Below, one piece after another: positions 17,705-27,045 of a stretch of 64,000 nt of DNA. How positions within the stretch are numbered: position 1 is the stretch's first letter; every line of letters starts with the position of its first letter. The position numbers and the translations under genes were made by a program. Location of the stretch: assembly GCA_012517905.1 (NCBI GenBank), contig JAAYUE010000035.1, forward strand, positions 1 through 64,000, given 5' to 3'. This DNA comes from Clostridiales bacterium (GTDB taxonomy: Bacteria > Bacillota > Clostridia > Christensenellales > CAG-138). The notes under the pieces are model-generated. The model made no database searches, was not told the origin of the DNA, and was given only the letters and a program-made list of their open reading frames with translations.

Positions 17705-19412
17705 AACAGGGAAAGTGATACCGTTTTCCCAGAACGCCACGTTTTATATGAAGCGCGGCGCGAAGGAACTCGAAAAGAACGATTTGATCGCGGCGATTGC
17801 AAAGTACCGCGAGGCATATGAGCGCGCGCCGGAGGACCCGGAGATCGCCATTGCGCTGGCGGAGATTCTCAGCCAGATGCAGCGGTTTGAGGAGAGCAAC
17901 CGCATCCTCTTTCAACTCATGGCGGACAGCTGGGAAACCCCGCCGGAGTGCCATTTCGGGCTTGCCTGCAACTACTTTGGCCTGCAGGACTACGACAGCG
18001 CGGCGGACAGCCTGGAGGATTATCTCGAGGCGGAGCCGGACGGGGTGTTTGCCGCGGACGCGGAGGATTTTCTCGATCTGATCGACGACGACGCGGCGAT
18101 GTTTGAAACAACCGGGCTCAAGACGGACGACGACTATGAGGACAACGCCGTCTGCCATTTCGCCCGCTCGCTGCTTGCCAGCGGGGACGTCGACTATGCC
18201 GTGGAAGAGCTGGAGCACCGGCAATCGGAAGCGCCGAAATCCGTCAAGATCCGCGAGCAGCTCGCAATCGCCTATTTTGTCGCAAACAAGCGCGACGAGG
18301 CGAAGCAAATCGCAAATGCAATTCTGAGCGAAGACCCGGCGAACGTGCTGGCCAGCAGCACGCTCGCGCTGGCGGAGATCGAGGAAGGCAATCGCCTCGC
18401 GGCGAACGCGCGGCTGGACGAGATGATGAAGCTGCGCTCGCTCGAGGCGGAAGAACTGCACAGCCTCGCGGTGCTGCAGCTCGACCTCGACCGCTTTTCC
18501 GACGCGGAAAAGACGCTTTCGCAGCTGCTGCGCATTCTGCCGTATGACGAAAACGTGCTGCATAAATCCGGCTATGCGCGGTTTATGCAGGGCGATTCGG
18601 ATGGCGCGAAAGCGTTTTATCAGAAGCTTCTTCGCATCGATCCGCACGACACGGTGGCGAAATATTACCTGAACCAGTGCCGGCACGCGGACGCGGCGGC
18701 CAAGCGCTCGAGCGCAAAATGGATCATTCCGTATCAGGTTCCGTTTGGCGAAGCGTTTCGGCGGCTCAACCACATCAACCGCATGCTTGCGCAGCCGCAC
18801 GAGGAGCTATACCGCGTCTGGACGGAGGACGGGGCGTTTCGCGACCAGATCGTCTGGGCGACGACGCTTTCGGATCTGCGCGTGAAAAAGAGCATGCTCT
18901 CGCTCGTGTTCACGTTTGGGGACGAGTATGCCGAGCGCATCCTGCGCGACTATCTGCTGCGCACCGACCAGCCGGACGAGCTTAAGCGCGCGGTGTTCGG
19001 CATGCTCAAGCACCTCGGGGCAGCGGAGCCCTTCATGGCGTATCTCAACGGCCGCTGGATCAAGGGGCGCGTGAGCCTGCTCGAGCTGGATTATAAAATG
19101 CCGCCTTCCTACGAAGGCGTCATGCAGCTGCTCATGCAGTATATGCTCGGCAACTGCCGCGAGGAGTGCGCGACCGAGGCCGCGAATATCTTCCGCCGCT
19201 ATGTCGAGAGCCTGAAGCAGAAGTTTCCGCGCATCTCCGCCGCGCAGGAGATTTCGTTTGCCGCGGCGCTGGAATACCTCGGCAGGCTTGCCTGCGGGGA
19301 GACCGTGACGGAAGAGGAGATCGGCGAGATCTACCGCGTGACGAAACTGCGCCTGCGAAACGCGGTGCTCAAGCTCAAGCCCTTTGCCACCGCGCCGGAG
19401 GAACCGACATGA
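17691..19412 (+). CDS. Tetratricopeptide-repeat protein with an uncharacterised C-terminal half
   Basis: About 573 residues. The first 340 or so contain several TPR-like helical repeats (for example AIAKYREAYERAPEDPEIAI and AKAFYQKLLRIDPHDTVAKY). From about residue 350 a different, mostly helical region begins (WIIPYQVPFGEAFRRLNHIN) that I do not recognise. No signal peptide or membrane segment, so probably a cytoplasmic scaffold. It overlaps the end of hslO by 14 nt and shares ATGA with the rlmL-like start. The start could also be the GTG at 17685. Confidence 0.78.
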   Translation: MKTNKTGKVIPFSQNATFYMKRGAKELEKNDLIAAIAKYREAYERAPEDPEIAIALAEILSQMQRFEESNRILFQLMADSWETPPECHFGLACNYFGLQDYDSAADSLEDYLEAEPDGVFAADAEDFLDLIDDDAAMFETTGLKTDDDYEDNAVCHFARSLLASGDVDYAVEELEHRQSEAPKSVKIREQLAIAYFVANKRDEAKQIANAILSEDPANVLASSTLALAEIEEGNRLAANARLDEMMKLRSLEAEELHSLAVLQLDLDRFSDAEKTLSQLLRILPYDENVLHKSGYARFMQGDSDGAKAFYQKLLRIDPHDTVAKYYLNQCRHADAAAKRSSAKWIIPYQVPFGEAFRRLNHINRMLAQPHEELYRVWTEDGAFRDQIVWATTLSDLRVKKSMLSLVFTFGDEYAERILRDYLLRTDQPDELKRAVFGMLKHLGAAEPFMAYLNGRWIKGRVSLLELDYKMPPSYEGVMQLLMQYMLGNCREECATEAANIFRRYVESLKQKFPRISAAQEISFAAALEYLGRLACGETVTEEEIGEIYRVTKLRLRNAVLKLKPFATAPEEPT

Positions 19413-20521
19413 AGTTTATCGCGACCTGTAAGCTGGGGCTGGAATCGCTCGTGACGCGGCAGCTTCGGGACATGGAGATCGAAGTGCTCGAGACGGTGGA
19501 CGCCCGCGTGACGTTTTCCGGCGGCGCGGAGGCGATGGCGAAGGCGCTGCTTTGGCTGCGCACCGCCGAGCGTGTGCTGCTTGTGGTGGAGGAGTTCGAC
19601 GCGGAGACGTTCGACGAGCTTTTCGAGCGGACGAAGGCCGTGCGGTGGAAACAGTATCTGAAACCCGAAACCAATATCCACGTGACGGGCAAGTCCGCCA
19701 AGAGCACGCTCTTTTCGGTCAGCGACTGCCAGAGCATCGTGAAGAAAGCCATCGTGGAAAGCCTCAGGACGGCGTATCGAACGACGAACATCCCCGAGGG
19801 AGGGAACGAGATCATCGTTGAGGTCGGCATCCTCAGAAACCGCGTGTCGCTCTGCCTGGACTGCTGCGGCGCGGGGCTTTCGCGCAGAGGATACCGCACC
19901 TATAATGTCGCGGCGCCGCTTTCGGAAACGCTTGGCGCGGCGATCGTGCTGCTCTCGCGCTATCGCGCGGGGGTGCCGCTGGTCGATCCCATGTGCGGCT
20001 CCGGTACCATGCCGATCGAGGCCGCCATGATCGCGCAAAACATCGCGCCGGGGCTGAATCGCTCGTTTGCCGCGGAGAGCTGGTGGTTTCTCGATAAGGG
20101 CGTCTGGACGCGGGAGCGGCAGAACGCCGCGGACGCGCGGACGAACGTGAAAATCGACGTGAGCGGATTCGACATCGACGCGCGCAGCATCGACCTGTGC
20201 AAAAAACACGCGAAGAAGGCGGGCGTCTTCTGCGACTGGCGCGTGCAGGACATCAAGGATTTTTCCGTGGCCGAGCCAAGCGGGATCATCGTCTGCAATC
20301 CGCCTTATGGCGAACGGATGCTGGAGAAAGAGGACGTCAAGTCGCTCTACCGGACCATGCGGCGCGTGTTTTCGCCGTATCCGGGCTGGAGCGTCAGCAT
20401 GTTTTCCGGGATGCGAGAGTTTGAGCAGGTCTACGGAAAACGCGCGGACAAGCGCAGAAAGCTCACCAACGGCGGCATGCCCTGCACGCTGTATCAATAC
20501 TTTGGAGTAAGGGACGTATGA
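19409..20521 (+). CDS. THUMP-domain class I RNA methyltransferase (RlmL/YpsC-like)
   Basis: The 370-residue protein has an N-terminal ferredoxin-like/THUMP RNA-binding region (about 1-150), then an adenine-N6/guanine-N2 type methyltransferase domain. DPMCGSGTMPIEAA near residue 193 is the SAM motif and CNPPYGERM near 297 is the catalytic NPPY. Relatives such as RlmL modify 23S rRNA, but the base modified here cannot be told from sequence alone. The track ORF begins at 19166; the true ATG at 19409 is preceded by GGAGGAACCGAC and overlaps the TPR stop as ATGA. Confidence 0.9.
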   Translation: MKFIATCKLGLESLVTRQLRDMEIEVLETVDARVTFSGGAEAMAKALLWLRTAERVLLVVEEFDAETFDELFERTKAVRWKQYLKPETNIHVTGKSAKSTLFSVSDCQSIVKKAIVESLRTAYRTTNIPEGGNEIIVEVGILRNRVSLCLDCCGAGLSRRGYRTYNVAAPLSETLGAAIVLLSRYRAGVPLVDPMCGSGTMPIEAAMIAQNIAPGLNRSFAAESWWFLDKGVWTRERQNAADARTNVKIDVSGFDIDARSIDLCKKHAKKAGVFCDWRVQDIKDFSVAEPSGIIVCNPPYGERMLEKEDVKSLYRTMRRVFSPYPGWSVSMFSGMREFEQVYGKRADKRRKLTNGGMPCTLYQYFGVRDV

Positions 20522-21729
20522 AACTTGCGGTAATCCTGGGAGACGGCATGGCCGACTGGCCGGTCGAGGCGCTCGGCGGCAAGACGCCGCTCGACGTGGC
20601 GAACCATCCGATGATGGACAAACTCGCTCAAGCCGGCGAGTTCGGCCTTGTGAAGACCGTACCGGACGGCATGACGCCCGGCAGCGACACAGCGAACCTG
20701 ACCGTGTTTGGCTACGATCCGCTGCGCTACTATTCCGGCCGTTCGCCGCTGGAGGCCGCAAGCCTCGGCATCCCGCTGACGGAGCGGGACGTGACCTATC
20801 GCTGCAACCTCGTGACGCTCTCTCAGGAGACCGACATTGCAAACGCGACCATGGTCGACTACAGCGCGGGCGAGATTTCGACCGAAGAAGCGCGCGAATT
20901 GATCACCTTTCTGGACAAGGCGCTTTCCAGCGAGGGCGTGCGCCTTTATCCGGGATTTTCGTACCGGCACTGCCTCGTGCTCAACGACGCGCAGACGGGC
21001 GCCAATCTGACACCGCCGCATGATTTTACGGGAAAGCCCGTTTCCGGAAGGCTTCCTTCGGGCACGAACGCCGAAGTGCTGATGCGCTGGATGAACGAGG
21101 CGTATCGGCTGCTTTCGGATCATCCCGTCAATCGGGCGAGGCGGCACGCGGGTAAAAACCCCGCCAACGCCATCTGGTTTTGGGGCGAGGGACGAAAGCC
21201 CGCGCTCACGTCGTTTTTTGAGAAGACGGGGCTGCACGGCGCGGTGATCTCCGCGGTGGATCTGATTCAGGGTATCGGACGCTGCGCCGGGATGGAGGTC
21301 GTCAAGGTCGAGGGTGCGACGGGGACTTATGAGACGAACTTCGCCGGAAAGGCTGCTGCGGCAGTCGACGTGCTCGCGCGCGGCGCGGATTTTGTCTACA
21401 TCCACGTCGAGGCGGCGGACGAATGCGGACACCACGGGCAGCTGAAGGAGAAGATCTATTCCATCGAGCAGATCGACGCGCAGATTCTCGGGCCAGTGTA
21501 CGCGTATATGGAGCGCTGCGGCGAGGAGTATGCCATCCTCGTGCTGCCGGATCACCCGACGCCGCTGAGCATCCGTACGCATTCCGCCGATCCGGTGCCC
21601 TACGCGCTGTATCGAAAAGGCGACGCGGCGGGGAAACGGATTCGGTATACCGAGAGCGACGCAAAGTCGACCGGACGGTATATCGGCGAGGGATTTCGCC
21701 TGATCGACCGCATGATCGGCAGGGGGTAG
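20518..21729 (+). CDS. apgM: Cofactor-independent phosphoglycerate mutase, ApgM family
   Basis: Alkaline-phosphatase superfamily enzyme of 403 residues. Metal/catalytic positions are visible: ILGDGMADWP at the N-terminus, the nucleophile serine in TPGSDTANL near residue 60, HVEAADECGHHG near 298 and DHPTP near 345. The archaeal-type ApgM interconverts 2- and 3-phosphoglycerate. Some bacterial members have been proposed to replace homoserine kinase, so the substrate is less certain than the family. It overlaps the rlmL-like stop by 4 nt and ends the operon. Confidence 0.9.
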   Translation: MKLAVILGDGMADWPVEALGGKTPLDVANHPMMDKLAQAGEFGLVKTVPDGMTPGSDTANLTVFGYDPLRYYSGRSPLEAASLGIPLTERDVTYRCNLVTLSQETDIANATMVDYSAGEISTEEARELITFLDKALSSEGVRLYPGFSYRHCLVLNDAQTGANLTPPHDFTGKPVSGRLPSGTNAEVLMRWMNEAYRLLSDHPVNRARRHAGKNPANAIWFWGEGRKPALTSFFEKTGLHGAVISAVDLIQGIGRCAGMEVVKVEGATGTYETNFAGKAAAAVDVLARGADFVYIHVEAADECGHHGQLKEKIYSIEQIDAQILGPVYAYMERCGEEYAILVLPDHPTPLSIRTHSADPVPYALYRKGDAAGKRIRYTESDAKSTGRYIGEGFRLIDRMIGRG

Positions 21730-21791
21730 CAACTGCGCTTTTTATCACCGCCACGGCGGGAAATCGGTCGGCTGAAACTCGCGAAAAGGGC

Positions 21792-21820
21792 TTGCAAAAT
21801 CGGGCGCATTCGTGTATGAT
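21792..21820 (+). promoter_or_regulatory. Sigma-A promoter of tRNA-Ser
   Basis: -35 TTGCAA (21792-21797), 17-nt spacer, -10 TATGAT (21815-21820), 28 nt before the tRNA. Confidence 0.7.
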
Positions 21821-21847
21821 ACACATTGCGTCCGAGAAAAAAGCCGT

Positions 21848-21939
21848 GGAGAGATGGCTGAGCTGGTCGAAAGCGCACGACTGGAAATCGTGTTTACCCC
21901 TCAAAGGTAACGTGGGTTCGAATCCCACTCTCTCCGCCA
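21848..21939 (+). tRNA. tRNA-Ser (anticodon GGA)
   Basis: A 92-nt gene with acceptor stem GGAGAGA/TCTCTCC, anticodon stem-loop CACGA-CTGGAAA-TCGTG giving GGA, a long type II variable arm typical of serine tRNA, T-arm GTGGGTTCGAATCCCAC, and an encoded CCA. It reads UCC and UCU. Confidence 0.97.
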
Positions 21940-21977
21940 AAAACAAAGAGCACCAAAAACGGTGCTCTTTGTTTTTG
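21940..21977 (+). terminator. Terminator after tRNA-Ser
   Basis: AACAAAGAGCACC and GGTGCTCTTTGTT form a 13-bp stem followed by TTTT, immediately after the tRNA CCA end. It could also act on the minus-strand gene ending at 22023. Confidence 0.88.
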
Positions 21978-22022
21978 TATTGGGATGTAGGGGTTCGAAA
22001 AGCATTAAGAGCAATTTGTCGT

Positions 22023-23903
22023 TTAATCAATGCCACTTAATATCTCGTTCAATACGCCCGAGAACATCTCGGGAAACAGAGCATCCTCCTGTGCAAAGTA
22101 GTCCTCATAAAACAGGATTTCTTCCCGGTCAGTCGGCTGCATTCGTTGGTACACGAAAAAAGTATAGCCATTGCCCATGTCAAACTGTGTGATCTCGGCG
22201 AAATGCTTTTGCGGGATCTCGCTTAAAAACGCGCTATTATATTTTTCAGCGATGCTGGTGTTGCAAAACGGTTCGCAGGTCAGCACGTACTTCGCCAGCA
22301 GCAACCCGGACGGAAAGTAATGCGTTCCAAGTATCGCCGACCCATATGGCAAACGCGAGATTATCGACCAGCTGGGCAAATTGTATGAGCGAAATACATC
22401 AGGATTGTATGGATAGCCATGTGGAATCATATAGGCAAACTCGGATTCAGTACAGTTCTCAATCAACCAGTTATTCACGGCTTTGACCTGCTCAAGATCA
22501 TTTCGCCTTGGTAACTGGAGTGGTACTTTTGAAAACCAGACAGGAATATTAGCACTGCTCGTGGCACCACAAACGGCTGCGTTCGATACACTGACGCCAA
22601 GAACAATCGCAGCCGAAAGCTGAAAGACATGTTTCTTTTCGAGACGACTTATGCCTGCAAGACAGATTAGCATGAGAAGCAGATAAGCCGGCACAAGTAT
22701 CAATGTGTGATGGATTCCCATATTCTGGATACGAGTAAATAGCAATATTGTAAACAGCCCGTCAGCCACGGCCAATAGGCTGAATCCCCGTGTCTGCTTC
22801 CGGAAAAACGCCCAGAGAAAGCCTGCAAGCAGTATCAGCAGAATCCCGATCCCCAGATATCGCGCTTGCCTTGTCAATTCAACAGGAAACCCACCGACAT
22901 TATAATAACTGTAATGTTTTGCGTAATCTGTTCGCAGAACTTTCAGAATCATTGGGAACAGAACCACGGCTATACTGGCAGCGGCAGACAGACAGAATAA
23001 AATCATACGCTTCAGGTTGTCCCAGCGTTTGTCCCGCAATATACGCATTGTCACAGCCAAGCCGTAACAGGCGTAATATGCGACCAGCCAATACATATAC
23101 CAGCGCCGGGATGCGCAAGTCATAATCGTCAAAACAATAATAAGCAGATACCGCTTGCGCTCTGTCTTTGCAAAATCATGTTGCATGGTGAGCGCAATGA
23201 TTAAAAAAGCAAAAATCAAGCCGAACAGATCCGGCTGACCATACAGTAAGGCTCTGTGGATCACCGGAAAGCTGGCGGCAAGCACCATCCCTCCGATAAA
23301 AAAGAATTCTCTTCTCCCGGGCTGCAGCATTTTTTCCACAAGCTTGATAAAAATGGCGACCACCCAGTAAAGCATTGGCAGGATTGCAACAGCACAAGTA
23401 GCGACAAACCAATTCGCCGTTTCCGGCGTAAACGTAAATGGAGCGGCAAGAAAGATGCTGATGAACAGGGAATAATCCTGATACCAGATGCTTTTGATCA
23501 CGGCGACCAGTGAAACGAGAAATCCCGAGTGCTGAAAATCGTATTTCAGACCAAGTTGCGTGCGATAATAAAGCGCATAATCCCAATAATAGATAAATTG
23601 CCGTGTCAATAAGCTGTAAGCGTAATAGGCTAAGACACTCGCCAGTACAATTGCAATGACGATCTTGTTCTGTCGTGTGAAATGGATCTCTGCAATTAAC
23701 TGCACTTCTTGAACGATCCATACGAGAAAAAACCAAGCCCAAACACTGAAAATGAATAGGCAAAGGTTTTGTCCGCATATGGTTGCTTTGAAAAATGCGC
23801 CGTCCGGTTGAAAACTGGAAATGATGACGATTACTGAAACGACAATCGTAAATATCTCCAGAACCCAGGTGAATAAACGCTTTTTGCTTTTTTGCTGCTT
23901 CAT
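22023..23903 (-). CDS. Large multi-pass membrane protein, possibly a GT-C glycosyltransferase
   Basis: The 626-residue protein has about a dozen hydrophobic segments over residues 10-440, then a soluble C-terminal part of about 180 residues (ends EMFSGVLNEILSGID). This topology, plus an acidic/aromatic first-loop stretch YYWDYALYYRTQLGLKYDF, resembles GT-C lipid-linked sugar transferases (PMT/GT39-like), but no diagnostic motif is certain. It lies on the same strand as the MBOAT and SGNH genes, 254 nt away, suggesting a surface-polysaccharide role. Its DNA is visibly richer in A/T than the flanking genes, consistent with horizontal acquisition beside a tRNA. Confidence 0.75.
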   Translation of the reverse strand: MKQQKSKKRLFTWVLEIFTIVVSVIVIISSFQPDGAFFKATICGQNLCLFIFSVWAWFFLVWIVQEVQLIAEIHFTRQNKIVIAIVLASVLAYYAYSLLTRQFIYYWDYALYYRTQLGLKYDFQHSGFLVSLVAVIKSIWYQDYSLFISIFLAAPFTFTPETANWFVATCAVAILPMLYWVVAIFIKLVEKMLQPGRREFFFIGGMVLAASFPVIHRALLYGQPDLFGLIFAFLIIALTMQHDFAKTERKRYLLIIVLTIMTCASRRWYMYWLVAYYACYGLAVTMRILRDKRWDNLKRMILFCLSAAASIAVVLFPMILKVLRTDYAKHYSYYNVGGFPVELTRQARYLGIGILLILLAGFLWAFFRKQTRGFSLLAVADGLFTILLFTRIQNMGIHHTLILVPAYLLLMLICLAGISRLEKKHVFQLSAAIVLGVSVSNAAVCGATSSANIPVWFSKVPLQLPRRNDLEQVKAVNNWLIENCTESEFAYMIPHGYPYNPDVFRSYNLPSWSIISRLPYGSAILGTHYFPSGLLLAKYVLTCEPFCNTSIAEKYNSAFLSEIPQKHFAEITQFDMGNGYTFFVYQRMQPTDREEILFYEDYFAQEDALFPEMFSGVLNEILSGID

Positions 23904-24157
23904 TTTTCTTTTCCAATCATGTCAATCGTAATAATAAGCATAAGCGATTTATCTTTTTTTCTGTTACTTTTTAGTATTCTATACCATCAATCATGTAAAG
24001 TCTATGGACGCTCTTAAAGCTCAATGTCAAAGCACATATTGCACCGCTCTTCTTTGATTCTGTTTCTCGCAAAGAGAACGACACCCTGCCAAAACCGCTT
24101 TTTCCCCATAATATAACGCGGAGAATCTTTTTTGGTTCCGCCCGCGACAAGCGCAGA

Positions 24158-25576
24158 TCAGAACTGAAAATAGATGAATGCGGTGTCGCCCGCATAGAAA
24201 AACATCAGCGTCAGCAGGATAACGAGCAGAATCAAAACCTTGGAATAAAACTTACTGAAGTCAAGGAGCGGATAGAACCCGTTTCCGTTGTTCCGCAAGG
24301 CGCCAACGGCAAATGCAGCGGCGATGATCGCGCCATAGATGAAAGTAAACACATAATAATAATGTACGCCGCCCGCGTTCGTCAGGATTCGCGTGATCAT
24401 TGTGATGGCGACGGAAAACGACGATGCGCGAAAGAAAATCCAGCACAGGCAGACAAACAAATACATTCCGACGGCGGAAGCCACCGAGGCGATTGTTTTG
24501 AGCACGCTGCTCTTCAAGGTGAACCCATGTTTGTCACATTGCTCGCGAAATGTCTTGTGCAAGATCAGCGCTCCGCCGTGCAGCGCGCCCCAGAACACCA
24601 TTTGCCAATTGGCTCCGTGCCACAGGCCGCCAAGCAGCATCGTCAGCATAAGGTTGATGTTTGTGCGGGCTTTCCCCTTGCGATTTCCGCCAAGCGGGAT
24701 GTAGAGATAGTCCCGCAGCCACGAGGAAAGACTGATGTGCCATCGTTTCCAGAACTCGGACGGATTCTTCGACAGGTATGGCATATTAAAGTTTTTGCAG
24801 AGATCGTATCCGAGCGTTTTTGCCACCCCGATTGCCATATCGGAATAACCGGAAAAATCACAGTAGATCTGAATGGAGTATGCGACGACCGCGAAAAAAA
24901 TGGAGAGGCCGCTGTAGCTGACGGGAGAAGCAAACACTGCGTCCACGCAGACCGCCAAGCGATCGGCAATGACGATTTTCTTGATCAGCCCAAACAAGAA
25001 AATCTGCAGTCCTTCGACCAGATTTGTCCTGTTCATCACGCGTTCTTCGTCAAGCTGCGGCAGAAAATCGCTCGCCCGAACAATCGGTCCGGCCACCAGC
25101 TGCGGGAAAAACGATATATATAACGAAATTTTGATAAATTTATCGCATGCCTGAAGCTTTCCTCGGTAGACGTCGATTAAGTAGCTGAGCGCCTGAAACG
25201 TGTAAAACGAGATGCCGACCGGAAGGATGATGTTCAGCGCGCCCGAATGGTCGATGCCAAACAAGCGGGAAAAGGACTCGATGAAAAAGTTAAAATATTT
25301 GAAAAAGCCCAGGATCGCGAGCGAAGCGGACACCCCCAGAATCAGGAAACGTTTTGCCTGATCCTTTGTGGCCGATCGCTGGATTTTTCTCGCCAGAAAA
25401 TAACTGATGTATGTCTGAACGATAAGCAGCGCCAGAAACCTTGCATCCCAGTACGCGTAAAATACATAGCTTGCGGCCAGAAGTACGATATGCTTTTGCT
25501 CTTTGTTCTTGCAGAGCTTGCAAGCAAAATATGTTGCGACAAAGAGCAGCGCAAATGCCAGAGAGACAAAAGACAT
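24158..25576 (-). CDS. MBOAT family O-acyltransferase (AlgI/PatA/DltB-like)
   Basis: Polytopic membrane acyltransferase of 472 residues. The MBOAT signature regions are clear: LPVGISFYTFQALSYLIDVYRG, FFPQLVAGPIVR, the FWKRWHISLSSWLRDYLYIP block and GGLWHGANW, whose histidine is the likely catalytic residue. Family members pass acetyl groups across the membrane for exopolysaccharide or peptidoglycan O-acetylation. Its ATG overlaps the stop of the SGNH gene (TAATG), so the two are translationally coupled, which fits the known MBOAT/SGNH pairing. The polymer modified is unknown. Confidence 0.93.
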   Translation of the reverse strand: MSFVSLAFALLFVATYFACKLCKNKEQKHIVLLAASYVFYAYWDARFLALLIVQTYISYFLARKIQRSATKDQAKRFLILGVSASLAILGFFKYFNFFIESFSRLFGIDHSGALNIILPVGISFYTFQALSYLIDVYRGKLQACDKFIKISLYISFFPQLVAGPIVRASDFLPQLDEERVMNRTNLVEGLQIFLFGLIKKIVIADRLAVCVDAVFASPVSYSGLSIFFAVVAYSIQIYCDFSGYSDMAIGVAKTLGYDLCKNFNMPYLSKNPSEFWKRWHISLSSWLRDYLYIPLGGNRKGKARTNINLMLTMLLGGLWHGANWQMVFWGALHGGALILHKTFREQCDKHGFTLKSSVLKTIASVASAVGMYLFVCLCWIFFRASSFSVAITMITRILTNAGGVHYYYVFTFIYGAIIAAAFAVGALRNNGNGFYPLLDFSKFYSKVLILLVILLTLMFFYAGDTAFIYFQF

Positions 25577-26697
25577 TATTGTTTCTCCTTGCTTTGAATT
25601 TGCTGCAGCGCTTTGTAGAGTTCTTCGGCGACGATTCGGTGTCCCGTTTGATTCAGATGGCCGCTTCCCATCGTTGTATTATTGAACCCGTATGGCAGAG
25701 AGTAGTCGCTCTCATAGGCCCGTAAAAACGCATCCCCGACATCCAGAAAGTAAATGTCGTTGTTCTCGCAGGCGCTCAGATAATCGTCATAGTATTGCTT
25801 GTCCCGGCTGATTTTTGCGGTTCCGTCAGTCTGAAGCAGGACGCGCGGATGGTATAAAAGGATGATCGGGTTGTGATACTCGGCGCGCAACAAAGCAAAA
25901 GCCTGATCCAGCGCTTCAAAAAACGCTTGCGGATTGACGACGGCGTCGTCAGCGGGCCCGTCACCAAAAGCGTCGTCACTCTCGTTTTCATCATAAATCC
26001 GCACATCGTTTGCATGATCGGACACCGTCGCTTGAATGCCGAACGCGCCCTGAAACCCGAAATAGATGGACTCGAATTGCTGCCGTAAAAGTGAAATGAC
26101 GGGGAGTATGCTCAACGTATCGTTTCTCAGACGGCGCGATGTGCCGAGCGCCTGAACGAGGTGATCGCCCGAATCGGCTGGGTCATAGTGCGTCTGAACG
26201 AGCGCCTGTTGGATCTCGTCGCTGTCATACGCCATTTGGGACAGCTCGATGACAATCGCCGACGAGTCCGGGAATTCTTCGATGCCCGCCTGAAACCCCT
26301 CTATGATCAGAGGCAGGTCATACCCCGCGGTCCCCATGTTGTATACGGTTCTTGCATGCGTGTCGATCATGTTGTTGAGGAGCGTTACCATATTCTGATC
26401 CTGCATGACCTGCAGCCCTTCCAGATGGGAAGAGCCCATAAACAGGATATAGTCGTCACGCAGCGGCAGGCTGTCGGAATTCATGTATCCGTTTTTATCG
26501 GCGTAATTGATGCCATAGCCTTCCGAACCGCGCACGATTCTGCTCCCCGGCGTACGAATATTGTTCGAAAAGGCATTCGTTCTGGGGATGGAGCCTGCAC
26601 CGCTGCGATAGAATAAACTGATAAGATTTGCGAGGGAGATTGCAATGATAAAAGCAAGACCCCACGAAAGGAGCGCTTTGCAAGTCTTACCAAACAA
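25576..26697 (-). CDS. SGNH/GDSL-type acyltransferase or esterase partner of the MBOAT protein
   Basis: The 373-residue protein has one N-terminal membrane anchor (ALLSWGLAFIIAISLANLIS) and an exported SGNH-fold domain. The nucleophile serine is in LFMGSSHLEGL near residue 92, and the distal histidine block is GSGHLNQTGHRIVAEEL near 350. AlgX, AlgJ and PatB-type proteins take acetyl groups from an MBOAT partner and place them on polysaccharide. The start is TTG at 26697 with GGAGG eight bases upstream. First gene of the pair, with a promoter far upstream. Confidence 0.87.
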   Translation of the reverse strand: MFGKTCKALLSWGLAFIIAISLANLISLFYRSGAGSIPRTNAFSNNIRTPGSRIVRGSEGYGINYADKNGYMNSDSLPLRDDYILFMGSSHLEGLQVMQDQNMVTLLNNMIDTHARTVYNMGTAGYDLPLIIEGFQAGIEEFPDSSAIVIELSQMAYDSDEIQQALVQTHYDPADSGDHLVQALGTSRRLRNDTLSILPVISLLRQQFESIYFGFQGAFGIQATVSDHANDVRIYDENESDDAFGDGPADDAVVNPQAFFEALDQAFALLRAEYHNPIILLYHPRVLLQTDGTAKISRDKQYYDDYLSACENNDIYFLDVGDAFLRAYESDYSLPYGFNNTTMGSGHLNQTGHRIVAEELYKALQQIQSKEKQ

Positions 26698-26871
26698 GGA
26701 AGTAACCTCCGTTTATGATGCGTCGATGCGGTTTTCGTTTTGTGGCCGCGCACGGCTGCTGTGCCTGTTTTCTGAAAACTGGGGGTCATATCGGCTTGAC
26801 GGTACGCCGGTTTGGGAATCAGGTTTTTCTTCGGAATCCCGGCCGGCGAAAACAGAATGCGACCTCGTCTG

Positions 26872-26901
26872 ATTGTAGTAGCGAAACCACCGCTGCGTCA
26901 A
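26872..26901 (-). promoter_or_regulatory. Promoter of the SGNH-MBOAT pair
   Basis: Minus-strand -35 TTGACG (26896-26901), 18-nt spacer, -10 TACAAT (26872-26877). It implies a 5' leader of about 165 nt before the TTG start; I see no known riboswitch in that leader. Confidence 0.6.
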
Positions 26902-26958
26902 TACCCTGTCGGCCGCTTTTCCATGTGTTGCGGTTTGGTGAACAGTTACGAATATTTG

Positions 26959-26987
26959 TTGTAAAGAAACAAAATGTGGGATAATAT
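26959..26987 (+). promoter_or_regulatory. Promoter of cheR
   Basis: -35 TTGTAA (26959-26964), 17-nt spacer, -10 TAATAT (26982-26987), about 60 nt before the GTG start. The 26698-27045 gap holds only this promoter and the divergent SGNH promoter as far as I can see. Confidence 0.55.
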
Positions 26988-27045
26988 GTCAATGTAAGAT
27001 CAATAGGGCGATGCGCTTGTCTTGCAAATCAATTCATGAAGTGGC

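Noticed and set aside
22023-26697. Integrative element or prophage beside tRNA-Ser
   Set aside because: No integrase, recombinase or phage gene and no visible repeat of the tRNA end; only composition and gene content differ.
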